Assembly (NCBI RefSeq): GCF_020510445.1
Contig: NZ_JAHBAG010000001.1
Coordinates: 4,378,501-4,442,500 of the forward strand
Source of the DNA: Hydrogenophaga taeniospiralis
GTDB lineage: Bacteria > Pseudomonadota > Gammaproteobacteria > Burkholderiales > Burkholderiaceae_C
Reading direction: 5' to 3'
DNA: 64,000 nt
The notes beneath the pieces were generated by a model. That model had not been told where the DNA came from. It searched no databases and was given only the letters and a program-made list of their open reading frames with translations. This document shows, piece by piece, positions 31,305-39,892 of the stretch. A program made the position numbers and the translations under genes. Position 1 is the stretch's first letter; the number at the start of each line of letters is the position of its first letter.

Positions 31305-33549
31305 GCACCCACTCACCTCCCGTCGGGCCTTCACACCACTGCTACTGCTCAGCGCCTGGTGCCTCATGCTGGTGATGCATGGAGCCGTGCCGTTTCTGCT
31401 GACCCCCACGCTGGGCCAGGCCATCTGGTCCACTGGTTTTTCCCAGTCGTTCGTCAACCAGTCGCTATGGACGGTGTACGCAACCAATTTCGGCGCCCCC
31501 GAGCCCGCAGCCATGGCATTCGGTTTGCCCGGCGCTTGGCTGACCGCCCTCTATATCCAACTGGGCTTGCAACCACCCGATGCCTACAGCGCCATGGTGG
31601 CCAGCTGGATGACGCTGGCCATGGGTTCGGCCTACGCAATGGCCCGGCACTTTTCGGCCAAACCCGCGCTGGCGGTTTTGGCAGCCCTGGGATGGATGAG
31701 CATGCCTGCCACTTGGGCACACGCTGGCTATTCCATGTTATCCATCGGCATAGCCTTGCTGCCGCTGTACTTCCTCTGCTCGTTGAAATTGCTGCAGCAA
31801 TGCGCGCCAGCCGATGGTGATCCGGTTGGCAACCACTTTTGGTGGAAGCTTACCTATCCGCTGGTGTGCATCCTCGCCGTGTTCATGGACGGCTACAGCT
31901 TCATGTTTTTTGCGGTTGGAGCAGGTCTGCTCGGTGGTTGGTGGTGGCTGAAGACCGACTCCATTGGACGAAGGCGTCTCGCCTTGGTGGCATTGCCACT
32001 TCATGTACTCAGCCTGCTGGCAGGCTACCTGCTCTACAGCACTTTCGTGGGTAAATCGAGCTATTCGGCCGCATCTCTGGATTTCTTCCGAGGCTGGGGT
32101 GCCGATCTGACGTTTTTCGCCCGCCCCACACTGGGCATGCACTGGTTACCGGATGTATTGGGCTGGAGTGTGGCCCGTTCCGATCAACAGTATTTTGGTG
32201 ACGCCTCGGTCTGGATCACGACCTTCTGCATCCCTGTGACCGTTGGAGGCATCTGGGCGGCGTGGCGCATGGCGCGCGTACAGAGAGCAGCGCTGGGGCT
32301 GCTGTTGGTAGCGGGCTTTGGCTTCTATATGGCCATGGGGCCATCCATCAAACTGAACTCGGTGAAGCCAGAAGGAGCGACCTTGGGGCCACTCATGCCC
32401 GCTGAAGCCGCTTTGGCGCCCACTGGCTCGGGCTTCCTGTCCGAGAAACTGCCGGGCTTCAATGGTATGCGCGCCAGCTACCGCTGGACAGCCCTGGGCG
32501 TGTTCGGTGCCTGGGGCGTGCTACTGCTTGCCCTGTCAACTCGGAATCAACGAGATACACAACTGTTCGCAGCTTCACTAATGGCGGGCGTGATTCTGCT
32601 CAATCTGCCCGATTTGCCGAAAAAATGGGCAGAAGACGTACAGAACCGTGCAATGTTCTTTCAGATTGAGACGGATCTGGTTGACGACATGCGCCTGGTG
32701 TTGAATGCAAAGGAGCGGGTGGCTTTTCTACCCTGGCGCAACGATTTCCTGGTGAACTATCTTGCCTCCCGCCTGAACGTCGTCAGCTTCAACATTGGCG
32801 GAGATAAAAACCTGGAAAGTGCCAGGGTCCGCTGGCCCACTTGGATGCGTGGGTTTCAATATGGGCAGATTGACGCGCAATTTGCCAACCGCATCGTGAT
32901 GTTGCTCACCAGCAAACAAGCCGACGCCGTGGTACTCCCCTACAGCGACATGCTGTGGGCCGCACACAGGTGGCCATATCTACAAGAGTTCAGGGACCAG
33001 ATGCTTTCCATAGCACAGACTCTTGAGCACCTGGACATGTTCGAAATCACCGCACGTGAACACTACATAGTCGTGCGCCTGAATCCCGAATATCGAAACG
33101 CACCAAGTTCAACCAATACATCGAAGCTGCAGAAACACGCCTGCCTATCTCCACTTTGCCTGAAGCAAGAAGGATTCAATCAAACCGTCCAGACACAATC
33201 CGGCACCCTCTCAGGCAAGCGTCTGGTCACCCGCGGTCAACAAGGCTTCCTGCTGTACGGCCCGAATGTGGAAATGAACCCCGGTGAATATATCCTTACG
33301 GTGTATGGCAGCAGCTCGGTGCATACGGGCACATGGATTGATGTCGCGTCAAACCAGGGGAAGACCCAACACGGACGGTATGCACTGATGCCCCACGGCG
33401 AGCACCTGCTATTGGAAGCCCGCGTAACGCTGCCCGCAGCAGTACAAGATCTGGAGGTTCGGGTTTTTGCTGGCCCGCAAGATCAAGTGCAGCTGGACGG
33501 CTACAAGTTGCAACCCGTCACGCCAACCTCATCAAGCGGTCCACCCTGA
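31291..33549 (+). CDS. Polytopic membrane protein, possible GT-C-type glycosyltransferase
   Basis: Protein of 752 residues that I do not recognise at family level. About eleven hydrophobic segments fill residues 15-460, then a soluble region of about 290 residues follows. The first loop is long and acidic-aromatic, as in GT-C enzymes, and KLPGFNGMRASYRW resembles loops of YfhO-like proteins. The C-terminal part (about 640-750) looks beta-rich (ILTVYGSSSVHTGTWID) and may be a carbohydrate-binding fold. Start ATG 31291 was preferred over 31243, which lies deep in the previous gene. Context suggests periplasmic glycan modification. Confidence 0.7.
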   Translation: MAKFEHPLTSRRAFTPLLLLSAWCLMLVMHGAVPFLLTPTLGQAIWSTGFSQSFVNQSLWTVYATNFGAPEPAAMAFGLPGAWLTALYIQLGLQPPDAYSAMVASWMTLAMGSAYAMARHFSAKPALAVLAALGWMSMPATWAHAGYSMLSIGIALLPLYFLCSLKLLQQCAPADGDPVGNHFWWKLTYPLVCILAVFMDGYSFMFFAVGAGLLGGWWWLKTDSIGRRRLALVALPLHVLSLLAGYLLYSTFVGKSSYSAASLDFFRGWGADLTFFARPTLGMHWLPDVLGWSVARSDQQYFGDASVWITTFCIPVTVGGIWAAWRMARVQRAALGLLLVAGFGFYMAMGPSIKLNSVKPEGATLGPLMPAEAALAPTGSGFLSEKLPGFNGMRASYRWTALGVFGAWGVLLLALSTRNQRDTQLFAASLMAGVILLNLPDLPKKWAEDVQNRAMFFQIETDLVDDMRLVLNAKERVAFLPWRNDFLVNYLASRLNVVSFNIGGDKNLESARVRWPTWMRGFQYGQIDAQFANRIVMLLTSKQADAVVLPYSDMLWAAHRWPYLQEFRDQMLSIAQTLEHLDMFEITAREHYIVVRLNPEYRNAPSSTNTSKLQKHACLSPLCLKQEGFNQTVQTQSGTLSGKRLVTRGQQGFLLYGPNVEMNPGEYILTVYGSSSVHTGTWIDVASNQGKTQHGRYALMPHGEHLLLEARVTLPAAVQDLEVRVFAGPQDQVQLDGYKLQPVTPTSSSGPP

Positions 33550-33564
33550 ACCGTTTCACGGCCA

Positions 33565-33580
33565 CACCGAGCCATCGGTG
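33565..33580 (+). other. Intergenic hairpin between convergent genes
   Basis: CACCGA-GCCA-TCGGTG forms a perfect 6-bp stem between the convergent membrane-protein and S74-protein genes. No T-run follows on either strand, so it is at best a weak terminator. Confidence 0.3.
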
Positions 33581-33633
33581 CAGCCAACCTCACGCGACCT
33601 CGAACCGGGAGGCGGCTGAGGCGAAAACCCCAA

Positions 33634-34458
33634 TCATTCTTTTACGCTGAAATCGACACGATGCAATGCCGTCTTCGCTTCGGCAGACTGATTTGACAAA
33701 AACTGCGTATAAGCCGCTTCAAGAGCAACCAGGCGCTTTTCGACCTCGGCAGCATTTGCCATGGTGGTTTGACGCTTGATTTTTTCCAACTCAATCTTCT
33801 GCCGATGAATTTCTTCATCCTGCTGCTTCACCGCCTCCAGCAGCACCGCCACCATGGCAGAGTAATTCACAGCACCGGGGACTGCGCCGTCCATCTCCAC
33901 CAACTCGGGATAGACCTTCACCACCTCCTCAGCGATAAGACCGATCGAAGGGGCTCCGGTTTCTTTCCAGTTGAATTTGACGCCACGCAATTGCTTCAAA
34001 CTCTCAATGGGGTTTGCCAGAGTAAGAACATCACTCTTGAATCTAATGGAACTGGTTTGCGCAAAAGCGGGCGCACGCACCACGCCGGTAAAATGTGTTT
34101 CCCCACCTGAAGTAATGGTCATCCTTCTCGCCGAAGCACCACTTGTGGATGCACCGAGATCGCTGATCATGAATTCCCCGTTTCCCGGCGCCGAAGCATT
34201 CACACCCACCACGTAAACCTTCATGGGGTTGTAACTCGAATCGGTACGCGCAATGATGAAAGCCGCCGTATCCGCAGGACGGTCCATGCGAAAAACGGCG
34301 TTGGGGCCGCGAAGGTGCAGCAGCCGATCGGGTGTCGCGACACCGATGCCGACCCCGGTGGGCTCCACATAAAGCTCATTGGCATGAACGCTGGCCATCG
34401 CGGCACCAGCCAACGACAAAGCGACCAAACCTTTTTGGGTGATTCCAGCAATTTTCAT
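33634..34458 (-). CDS. Exported protein with C-terminal S74 intramolecular chaperone domain
   Basis: Secreted or surface protein of 274 residues. A signal peptide ends near AMASVHA/NELYVEP. The middle (about 30-135) has the repeat-like GVGIGVATPDRLLHL style seen in bacterial stalk proteins. From about 137 an S74 domain follows (SSIRFKSDV, FNWKETG, IGLIAEEV, NYSAMVAVLLEAV), then a coiled coil to about 250. S74 domains trimerise fibres and may cleave themselves; the usual Ser is present in SSIRFK but the first motif is not canonical. AGGAGG lies 4 bases before the ATG. It follows the subtilisin gene on the same strand. Confidence 0.8.
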   Translation of the reverse strand: MKIAGITQKGLVALSLAGAAMASVHANELYVEPTGVGIGVATPDRLLHLRGPNAVFRMDRPADTAAFIIARTDSSYNPMKVYVVGVNASAPGNGEFMISDLGASTSGASARRMTITSGGETHFTGVVRAPAFAQTSSIRFKSDVLTLANPIESLKQLRGVKFNWKETGAPSIGLIAEEVVKVYPELVEMDGAVPGAVNYSAMVAVLLEAVKQQDEEIHRQKIELEKIKRQTTMANAAEVEKRLVALEAAYTQFLSNQSAEAKTALHRVDFSVKE

Positions 34459-34529
34459 AAGACCTCCTGAGTGTCCAGTTAGATGATGTTCAATGTGTAT
34501 GAGTTAAATGGAGCGGGCGAGGATGCCCG

Positions 34530-36530
34530 TCATTGCATGTCTGGGTAAACGCGGGCCCAGAGGCGCCCGCCAGCGGAAAGGCGGAAACCGGTTCGAAGCT
34601 GGATGCCGGTACCAGCATTCAGCTGCAGCACCCCCGTGGACGACACGGCCGTGCTGGTGGCATTCGACAGGATGGTGCCGCAGGTTGAATGTTCAGCCGC
34701 CCCCCCCACGGAGCTGGGCAGCACGATGTTGGACGAACTGGCGCAACCCACATCGAAGTCTGCGCTCACGGTGACACCGGAGTAGGTGGACGGCGCGTGC
34801 AACATCACGTGGTAGGTACCCGCTGTGGGTGATGCAAAGGAGCAGGCTTCCGTGGTTCCGGCATTTGCGGAACTGCAGTCAAAAGACGCTTGGGTAGGGC
34901 GGCTGCCCCGTTTGACATACATGTTGGGGTTGCCGGTTCCGCCGGTGGTTTGAATGCTCAGATTGCTCGCCCCCGATGGCACAACCACCGTGTAATAGCT
35001 GAACTGACCGGTCGTACCGGATTGGCCTGCATGACTCCCTCCGTTGGAGATTCGCGTCAGGCTGTCCAAGCCCGACATGGCCTGATCCACACGGATGCGG
35101 GATCGAAGCAGTTGGTTGCGGCTGTCCACCACGCCAAGCCCTGTGTTTTTGAGCATCGCAAGCAGGGTATCCACGCTGGCCTGCGGGTGCTGCTCCTTCA
35201 GAGCGGCGATGGCGCCCGCGACCATGGGTGTTGCAAATGATGTGCCGTCGCCAGTCAGGTACGAACCGGAGAGGTACGTGGAGGTGATGTCATCTCCCGG
35301 TGCCAGCAGTTGCAGCATCGAAGCGCTGTTGGAGAAGGCCGAGACGGTATCCCCATCCGTGGTGCTGCCCACGCTGATCACATTCGACAAACATGCTGGA
35401 GCAGAAAGCCTGGAGCTTTGATACTCATTGCCGCTCGCCACCACCGTCGCAATGCCGGCCAGCCGCAAACTGGCGACGATCGGAAACTCAGGTTCAGAGT
35501 CACAGTGAGAGGAATAGGCCCCGCCCCCCAGGCTCATGTTCACTGCCGCGATGCGGTAGCTGGAACGCAAAGCGTAGACACGCTCAAGGCCCTGTATCTC
35601 ATCAGACAGCCACGTAAGAATGCACGGCGGCGCCCCACCACACATCGTCGAATCGTCAATACGGCTGTAGATCTGGATCGAAATCAGCTCCGCAGACCGA
35701 GCCATGCCGCCGCCATAGCTGGGGTGGGTGTTCCCAGCCACAATTCCCCCCACCATGGTTCCATGGCCACAACCATTGATGGACGATGAGCAATCCAGAC
35801 CCGAATTGACTGCAGTGGACGAAGACGCGCCACCCGGGCACAACGAAGTGCTTGCGTCGCCGGCATCGGTCGTCGAGTAACAAGCCTCCGAAACCACGCG
35901 ACCAGACATGTAGGGGTGGGTCTTCTCGATACCCGAGTCCAGGACGGCAACCACTTGCCCAGCGCCGGTACGCCCTTGAAACGCACCAGACACCATGCCC
36001 ACCCGTGCCGTGGCGTCGAGCATCACGGGCTTTCGAAGCACGTCCTCGTGCACACGGAGAACCTCGGGGTCGGCCAGCAGCGCCTGCACGTCTTGTGCCG
36101 AAGCGCGCAGCGACATACCCGGGAAATAGCTGAATCGCTTGAAACGGGCCACGTCCTGCGCCGATCTCAGGCCCGCATTGGAGCGCGCAGCCACCAGGCG
36201 CGACAGCACCCGATCCTGGGCCACACGAAGGTCTGCGACCTGCGCCGGTGTACCCTGCTGAACGCGTAGACTCTCGCCAGCAGCCCTTTGCGGGGCCAGT
36301 TCAACGATCACAGGCACCGAGCCTCGCGCCGAAGCGGTTTGAACCAGGGCGCTGTGACGCTGATGGTCTGCGGCACTGCGCGACACCGGACCAGACTGCG
36401 CCAGCGCCGCCCCCGCAACCAACACCGTGACCGGAAAAAGACGGCGAACCCAAACGAGCGGAGACACCCGTTTTCGCGCCGCGCTTTGCGTGCCAAGCAC
36501 ACGCTTCCTACCAACCAATAGATTGAACAT
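34530..36530 (-). CDS. Secreted S8 family (subtilisin) serine protease
   Basis: Extracellular protease of 666 residues. Signal peptide ends near VAGAALA/QSG. An I9-like propeptide follows, then the catalytic domain: Asp in VAVLDSGIEKTHP, His in GHGTMVGGIVAG, oxyanion region in VVASGNE and Ser in GTSFATPMVAGAI. A pre-peptidase C-terminal (PPC) domain includes NLSIQTTGGTGNP. The last 60 residues (LNAGTGIQLRTGFRLSAGG) resemble a 3-coathanger-stack domain. The start ATG 36530 has GGGAGAGG upstream; a longer frame to 36650 was rejected. It lies on the strand opposite to the glycan genes, just upstream of the S74 protein. Confidence 0.9.
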   Translation of the reverse strand: MFNLLVGRKRVLGTQSAARKRVSPLVWVRRLFPVTVLVAGAALAQSGPVSRSAADHQRHSALVQTASARGSVPVIVELAPQRAAGESLRVQQGTPAQVADLRVAQDRVLSRLVAARSNAGLRSAQDVARFKRFSYFPGMSLRASAQDVQALLADPEVLRVHEDVLRKPVMLDATARVGMVSGAFQGRTGAGQVVAVLDSGIEKTHPYMSGRVVSEACYSTTDAGDASTSLCPGGASSSTAVNSGLDCSSSINGCGHGTMVGGIVAGNTHPSYGGGMARSAELISIQIYSRIDDSTMCGGAPPCILTWLSDEIQGLERVYALRSSYRIAAVNMSLGGGAYSSHCDSEPEFPIVASLRLAGIATVVASGNEYQSSRLSAPACLSNVISVGSTTDGDTVSAFSNSASMLQLLAPGDDITSTYLSGSYLTGDGTSFATPMVAGAIAALKEQHPQASVDTLLAMLKNTGLGVVDSRNQLLRSRIRVDQAMSGLDSLTRISNGGSHAGQSGTTGQFSYYTVVVPSGASNLSIQTTGGTGNPNMYVKRGSRPTQASFDCSSANAGTTEACSFASPTAGTYHVMLHAPSTYSGVTVSADFDVGCASSSNIVLPSSVGGAAEHSTCGTILSNATSTAVSSTGVLQLNAGTGIQLRTGFRLSAGGRLWARVYPDMQ

Positions 36531-36767
36531 GTTGACCTCTCCCAACTTGTTTGCGTTCAACACGCCGGATGCTGCATCCAGCGGGGGCCGTATCATCGCA
36601 CAACCCCAGTGAGTCCCCCGGCGCCATATTGACCAATGGCATGAAAGCACCTCCTGGTGGTCGCCTGACCCCAGAGGTATCGCGTATCAAAAATCCAAAA
36701 CTGCAACGGATTTTCATTCTTGCCGCGAATGCAACCGTTTGTCTTTTCCGCACAACAAACACCCCTT

Positions 36768-37628
36768 ATGTCTTCCATTTTGCTAACGGGCGCCGCCGGC
36801 TTCACCGGCCAACACTTCACGAAAATGGCCGAATCGCGTGGTCACCGCGTTCTGGCGCTTCAATCCGACCTGAACGATGTGCATGCAATGGAAGACGAGT
36901 TGAATGGCCAACGCATAGATAAAGTTGTTCACTTGGCCGGCATCAGCTTTGTCGGTCACGCGGACGAAACTGCGTTCTACAAGGTCAACGTCATTGGCAC
37001 GGTCAATTTGTTGAAGGCGCTGAAAAACCATCAAAAGCACTTGACCGGCATCCTGATCGCCAGCAGCGCCAACGTGTACGGCAATTGCGACGCATCACCC
37101 ATTGCCGAAGATCAACCCCCGGCCCCCGTCAACCATTACGCCATGAGCAAACTGGCCATGGAACACATGGCGCGGACCTACTCGGACTGCCTGCCTCTGT
37201 TTCTGGCCCGGCCCTTCAACTACACCGGCCCGGGTCAATCGCCCAGCTTCCTGATCCCGAAGCTGGTGGACCACTTTGCCCGCCGGGTTCCCCAAATCGA
37301 ATTGGGCAACCTGCACGTGGAGCGCGAGTTCAATGACGTGCGCTTGGTCTGCGATGCCTATCTGGCGCTGTTGCACAAAGGCGTGCCGGGTGAGGTGTAC
37401 AACGTGTGCTCGGGTCAACCCTATACCTTGCAGGCGGTGATAACGGCTCTGGAAGAGCTGACGGGCCACCACATGCAGGTGAACGTGAACCCGGCCTTCG
37501 TGCGCGCCAACGAGGTACACCGCCTCTGCGGCAACCCGGACAAGCTCAGGGCCTGTACCGGGCCGCTGCCGGCCTACGCTCTGAAGGACACCTTGAGCAG
37601 CATGCTGGCGGCCGCGCGCGCCAGCTAA
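36768..37628 (+). CDS. rmd: GDP-4-keto-6-deoxymannose reductase-like SDR (probable Rmd)
   Basis: NAD(P)-dependent extended SDR of 286 residues. N-terminal GAAGFTGQHF, active-site SSANVYG and YAMSKLAMEH with the Tyr/Lys pair, then ARPFNYTGPGQSPSFLIPKL and VYNVCSGQPYTL, close in order and wording to Pseudomonas Rmd. It would reduce the gmd product to GDP-D-rhamnose. The ATG at 36768 yields the fold N-terminus directly; a frame beginning at 36720 adds an unconserved leader. It is separated from gmd by about 7 kb, including the opposite-strand protease pair, and diverges from the protease gene across 237 bases with no clear promoter. Confidence 0.82.
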   Translation: MSSILLTGAAGFTGQHFTKMAESRGHRVLALQSDLNDVHAMEDELNGQRIDKVVHLAGISFVGHADETAFYKVNVIGTVNLLKALKNHQKHLTGILIASSANVYGNCDASPIAEDQPPAPVNHYAMSKLAMEHMARTYSDCLPLFLARPFNYTGPGQSPSFLIPKLVDHFARRVPQIELGNLHVEREFNDVRLVCDAYLALLHKGVPGEVYNVCSGQPYTLQAVITALEELTGHHMQVNVNPAFVRANEVHRLCGNPDKLRACTGPLPAYALKDTLSSMLAAARAS

Positions 37629-37671
37629 AGGCGCCACCCGGTGCGCAAGGGGTCGCGCTGGCGGCAAATCT

Positions 37672-37677
37672 TATAAT
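37672..37677 (+). promoter_or_regulatory. Candidate -10 element TATAAT
   Basis: A perfect TATAAT lies 104 bases before the GTG start at 37781. No good -35 is visible at 16-18 bases upstream and there is no extended TG, so promoter strength is uncertain. A start near 37684 would place the hairpin at 37682-37708 at the very 5' end of the RNA. Confidence 0.45.
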
Positions 37678-37681
37678 GCGG

Positions 37682-37708
37682 GGTGGCAGGACATGCTGAC
37701 CTGCCACC
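37682..37708 (+). other. 9-bp inverted repeat in leader
   Basis: GGTGGCAGG and CCTGCCACC form a perfect 9-bp stem with a 9-base loop (37691-37699). It follows the TATAAT directly and no T-run comes after it, so a 5' stabilising hairpin or an operator is likelier than a terminator. Confidence 0.55.
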
Positions 37709-37780
37709 TGGACCGCCGGACGGTACACGCCCAGAACACTGGCAACGGGCCCGATCAGCAGACATCACCGCAGGACGCCC

Positions 37781-39877
37781 GTGATCCCCCACACCGACTG
37801 GCTGAAACAGGCCCCCGAGAATCCGGCCGACAGGGCCTTTGCCGTTCCGGCAGGCATTCGCCTGCTGCTGGGCATTCGCCCCGACATTGCCCACCTCAAG
37901 ACCGACAGCTTGCTCGACCGGATCGCCGTCTACGCCTGGTGGGAATCGGACAGCCGCAAAGACTACGCCGAGATGGAGTGGACGCTCACCCCTGCGGACC
38001 TGGACACGCTCCGGGGTCTGGATGCCGATGAACTGTTCGCCCAAGGCGGCCGTGGCTTCACCCGCATGCTGCGCGGCAACTGGCCCAGCGTGTTGGACCT
38101 GGTGCCCCGCTTCACGGCCCGGACGCGCGAGGTGGTGGTGGACGAAGCCTCGATCACCCAGGCCCTGCCTCAGCCCTTGCGCCTGATCTGGGCCGACCGG
38201 CCCGATCTGCAGGCCAGCTACGACATTGCCCACGTGTCCGGCCGCATCGGTTTGCTGATGTGGTGGTTCGGCTTTGGCCACCAGGAATACGTGCGCGTGG
38301 CCTGGCGTGTGGACGCCTCGCTGCGCCAGCTGCGCGCCCATGGCCCGCAGGGTGCATTCCCTCTTCCACTGTTCCTCTCGCTCATCGTTCAGGGGCGCGA
38401 CGATCTGCGGAACCTGTACCCGCTGGACAGCGAAACGGGCTGTCTGGCCGCCCTTATCTGGTGGGAACAGAACGGTTTTCACGAATTCGCCGTGCCGTCC
38501 TGGTCGCTGCGCAACCACATGGAGCTGCGCAGCCAACTGGCACAAAAAAGCGCTGCGTTCGATACCACGCGCCACATGGCGCCCACCTCCTGCGCCCGGC
38601 CACTGCCATATCTGCCCTGCCTGATCTGGAGCGCGCGCGCCGATCTGAAAGCGGCGTTCGACCTGGGCAGCGCTGCGGGCTGCAACGGGCTGGAGGCCTG
38701 GTGGAAGGCCAATGGGCCAACCGAATACGCGGCCGTGGCCGGCCTGTTTGAGGACCCGGCAGAACAACTGCCGGGGCTGAACATCGTCGGGTACGCCCAG
38801 TCCGTCATCGGCATTGCGGAGGATGTGCGCATGGCCGCACGCTCGGCCCAGATCGCCGGCCTGCCGTACTGCGTGATCGACGCCCCCATGCCAGGCCCGG
38901 CCCGGCTGGACCACACGCTGGACGCCCAGCTGGTGGCCGCGCCGGTGCATCCGGTCTCCCTGTATTGCCTGCCCCCCACGGAAATGATCCGCCTGGGGAT
39001 GGAGGGCGGGCGCTCACTGCTGACGGCTGGCACCTACAACATCGGGGCCTGGCACTGGGAACTGCCCGCCTGGCCCGGTTACCTGGCGGGTGTGCACCAG
39101 ATGGTCGACGAGATCTGGGTGTTCAGCGAATACGTGGGCACCGCCTTCGCCAGCCTGGGCGACAAGCCGGTGCGGCGCATGCCGCTGGCGGTGGAACTGC
39201 CCGCCATCACGGGCCCCGACCGGCGCGCGTTGGGTCTGCCGTCCGACAAGTTTTTGTTTCTGGTGATGTTCGACGGCAATTCCTGGCTGTCGCGCAAGAA
39301 CCCGGTAGGCGCGGTGCGCGCCTTCAAGACCGCCTTCCCCACCGACCCCGGGGTCGGTCTGGTGATCAAGGCCATGGGCCAGGGAAGCAACTCCGCGGGC
39401 TGGCAAGCCATGCTTGCCGAAATCGAGGGCGATGACCGGGTGGTGGTGATCGACCAGACCCTCTCCCGCCCCGATGTGACCCGGCTGATGGCGTCGTGCG
39501 ATGCCTATGTTTCGCTGCACCGCTCCGAAGGCTTCGGCCGCATCATCGCCGAGGCCATGCTGCTGGGGATTCCCACCGTGGTGACGGACTTTTCGGGCAA
39601 CGTCGACTTCTGCACGGAGGACACCAGCTATCTGGTGAGCGGCGAGCGGATTCCGCTGGACAAGAACGAATACCTGTTCGCCGATGGGCAGTTCTGGTGC
39701 GACCCCGACATTTCGCTGGCGAGCCGGCAGATGGTCCGGCTGCGAGAAGACAAGACCGAACGGGCGCGGCTGGCTGCCAATGCCCGGAAGAACATCACCG
39801 AAAATTACTCGATTGAGGCCGTGGCCCGGGCCTACAAGACCCGCCTGCAGCAACTGCGCCAAGACAACCGGATTTGA
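37781..39877 (+). CDS. Glycosyltransferase family 4 with N-terminal WW-repeat region
   Basis: Protein of 698 residues, GTG start. Residues about 335-698 are a GT4 domain: NIVGYAQSVIGIAEDVR, ELPAWPGYLAG, VMFDGNSWLSRKNP, and EX7E in RSEGFGRIIAEAM. The first 320 residues hold four divergent units ending in a WW motif followed by an aromatic: AWWESDSRKDY (52-62), MWWFGFGHQEY (160-170), IWWEQNGFHEF (226-236) and AWWKANGPTEY (306-316). They precede the enzyme domain and may bind glycan or partner proteins. It follows rmd by 152 bases and precedes a dual GT2 gene closely. Confidence 0.85.
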   Translation: MIPHTDWLKQAPENPADRAFAVPAGIRLLLGIRPDIAHLKTDSLLDRIAVYAWWESDSRKDYAEMEWTLTPADLDTLRGLDADELFAQGGRGFTRMLRGNWPSVLDLVPRFTARTREVVVDEASITQALPQPLRLIWADRPDLQASYDIAHVSGRIGLLMWWFGFGHQEYVRVAWRVDASLRQLRAHGPQGAFPLPLFLSLIVQGRDDLRNLYPLDSETGCLAALIWWEQNGFHEFAVPSWSLRNHMELRSQLAQKSAAFDTTRHMAPTSCARPLPYLPCLIWSARADLKAAFDLGSAAGCNGLEAWWKANGPTEYAAVAGLFEDPAEQLPGLNIVGYAQSVIGIAEDVRMAARSAQIAGLPYCVIDAPMPGPARLDHTLDAQLVAAPVHPVSLYCLPPTEMIRLGMEGGRSLLTAGTYNIGAWHWELPAWPGYLAGVHQMVDEIWVFSEYVGTAFASLGDKPVRRMPLAVELPAITGPDRRALGLPSDKFLFLVMFDGNSWLSRKNPVGAVRAFKTAFPTDPGVGLVIKAMGQGSNSAGWQAMLAEIEGDDRVVVIDQTLSRPDVTRLMASCDAYVSLHRSEGFGRIIAEAMLLGIPTVVTDFSGNVDFCTEDTSYLVSGERIPLDKNEYLFADGQFWCDPDISLASRQMVRLREDKTERARLAANARKNITENYSIEAVARAYKTRLQQLRQDNRI

Positions 39878-39892
39878 GATCGAACTTTGAAC

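Noticed and set aside
33634..34458. S74-domain protein as part of a prophage tail
   Set aside because: It has a signal peptide, and no other phage gene lies nearby.
36567..36579. GGATG-CTG-CATCC inverted repeat in the same spacer
   Set aside because: A 5-bp stem is expected by chance in sequence of this composition and has no supporting context.
36531..36767. Promoters in the divergent spacer between protease and rmd-like gene
   Set aside because: Partial hexamers such as TTGACC exist but none pairs with a -10 at a sensible distance on either strand.
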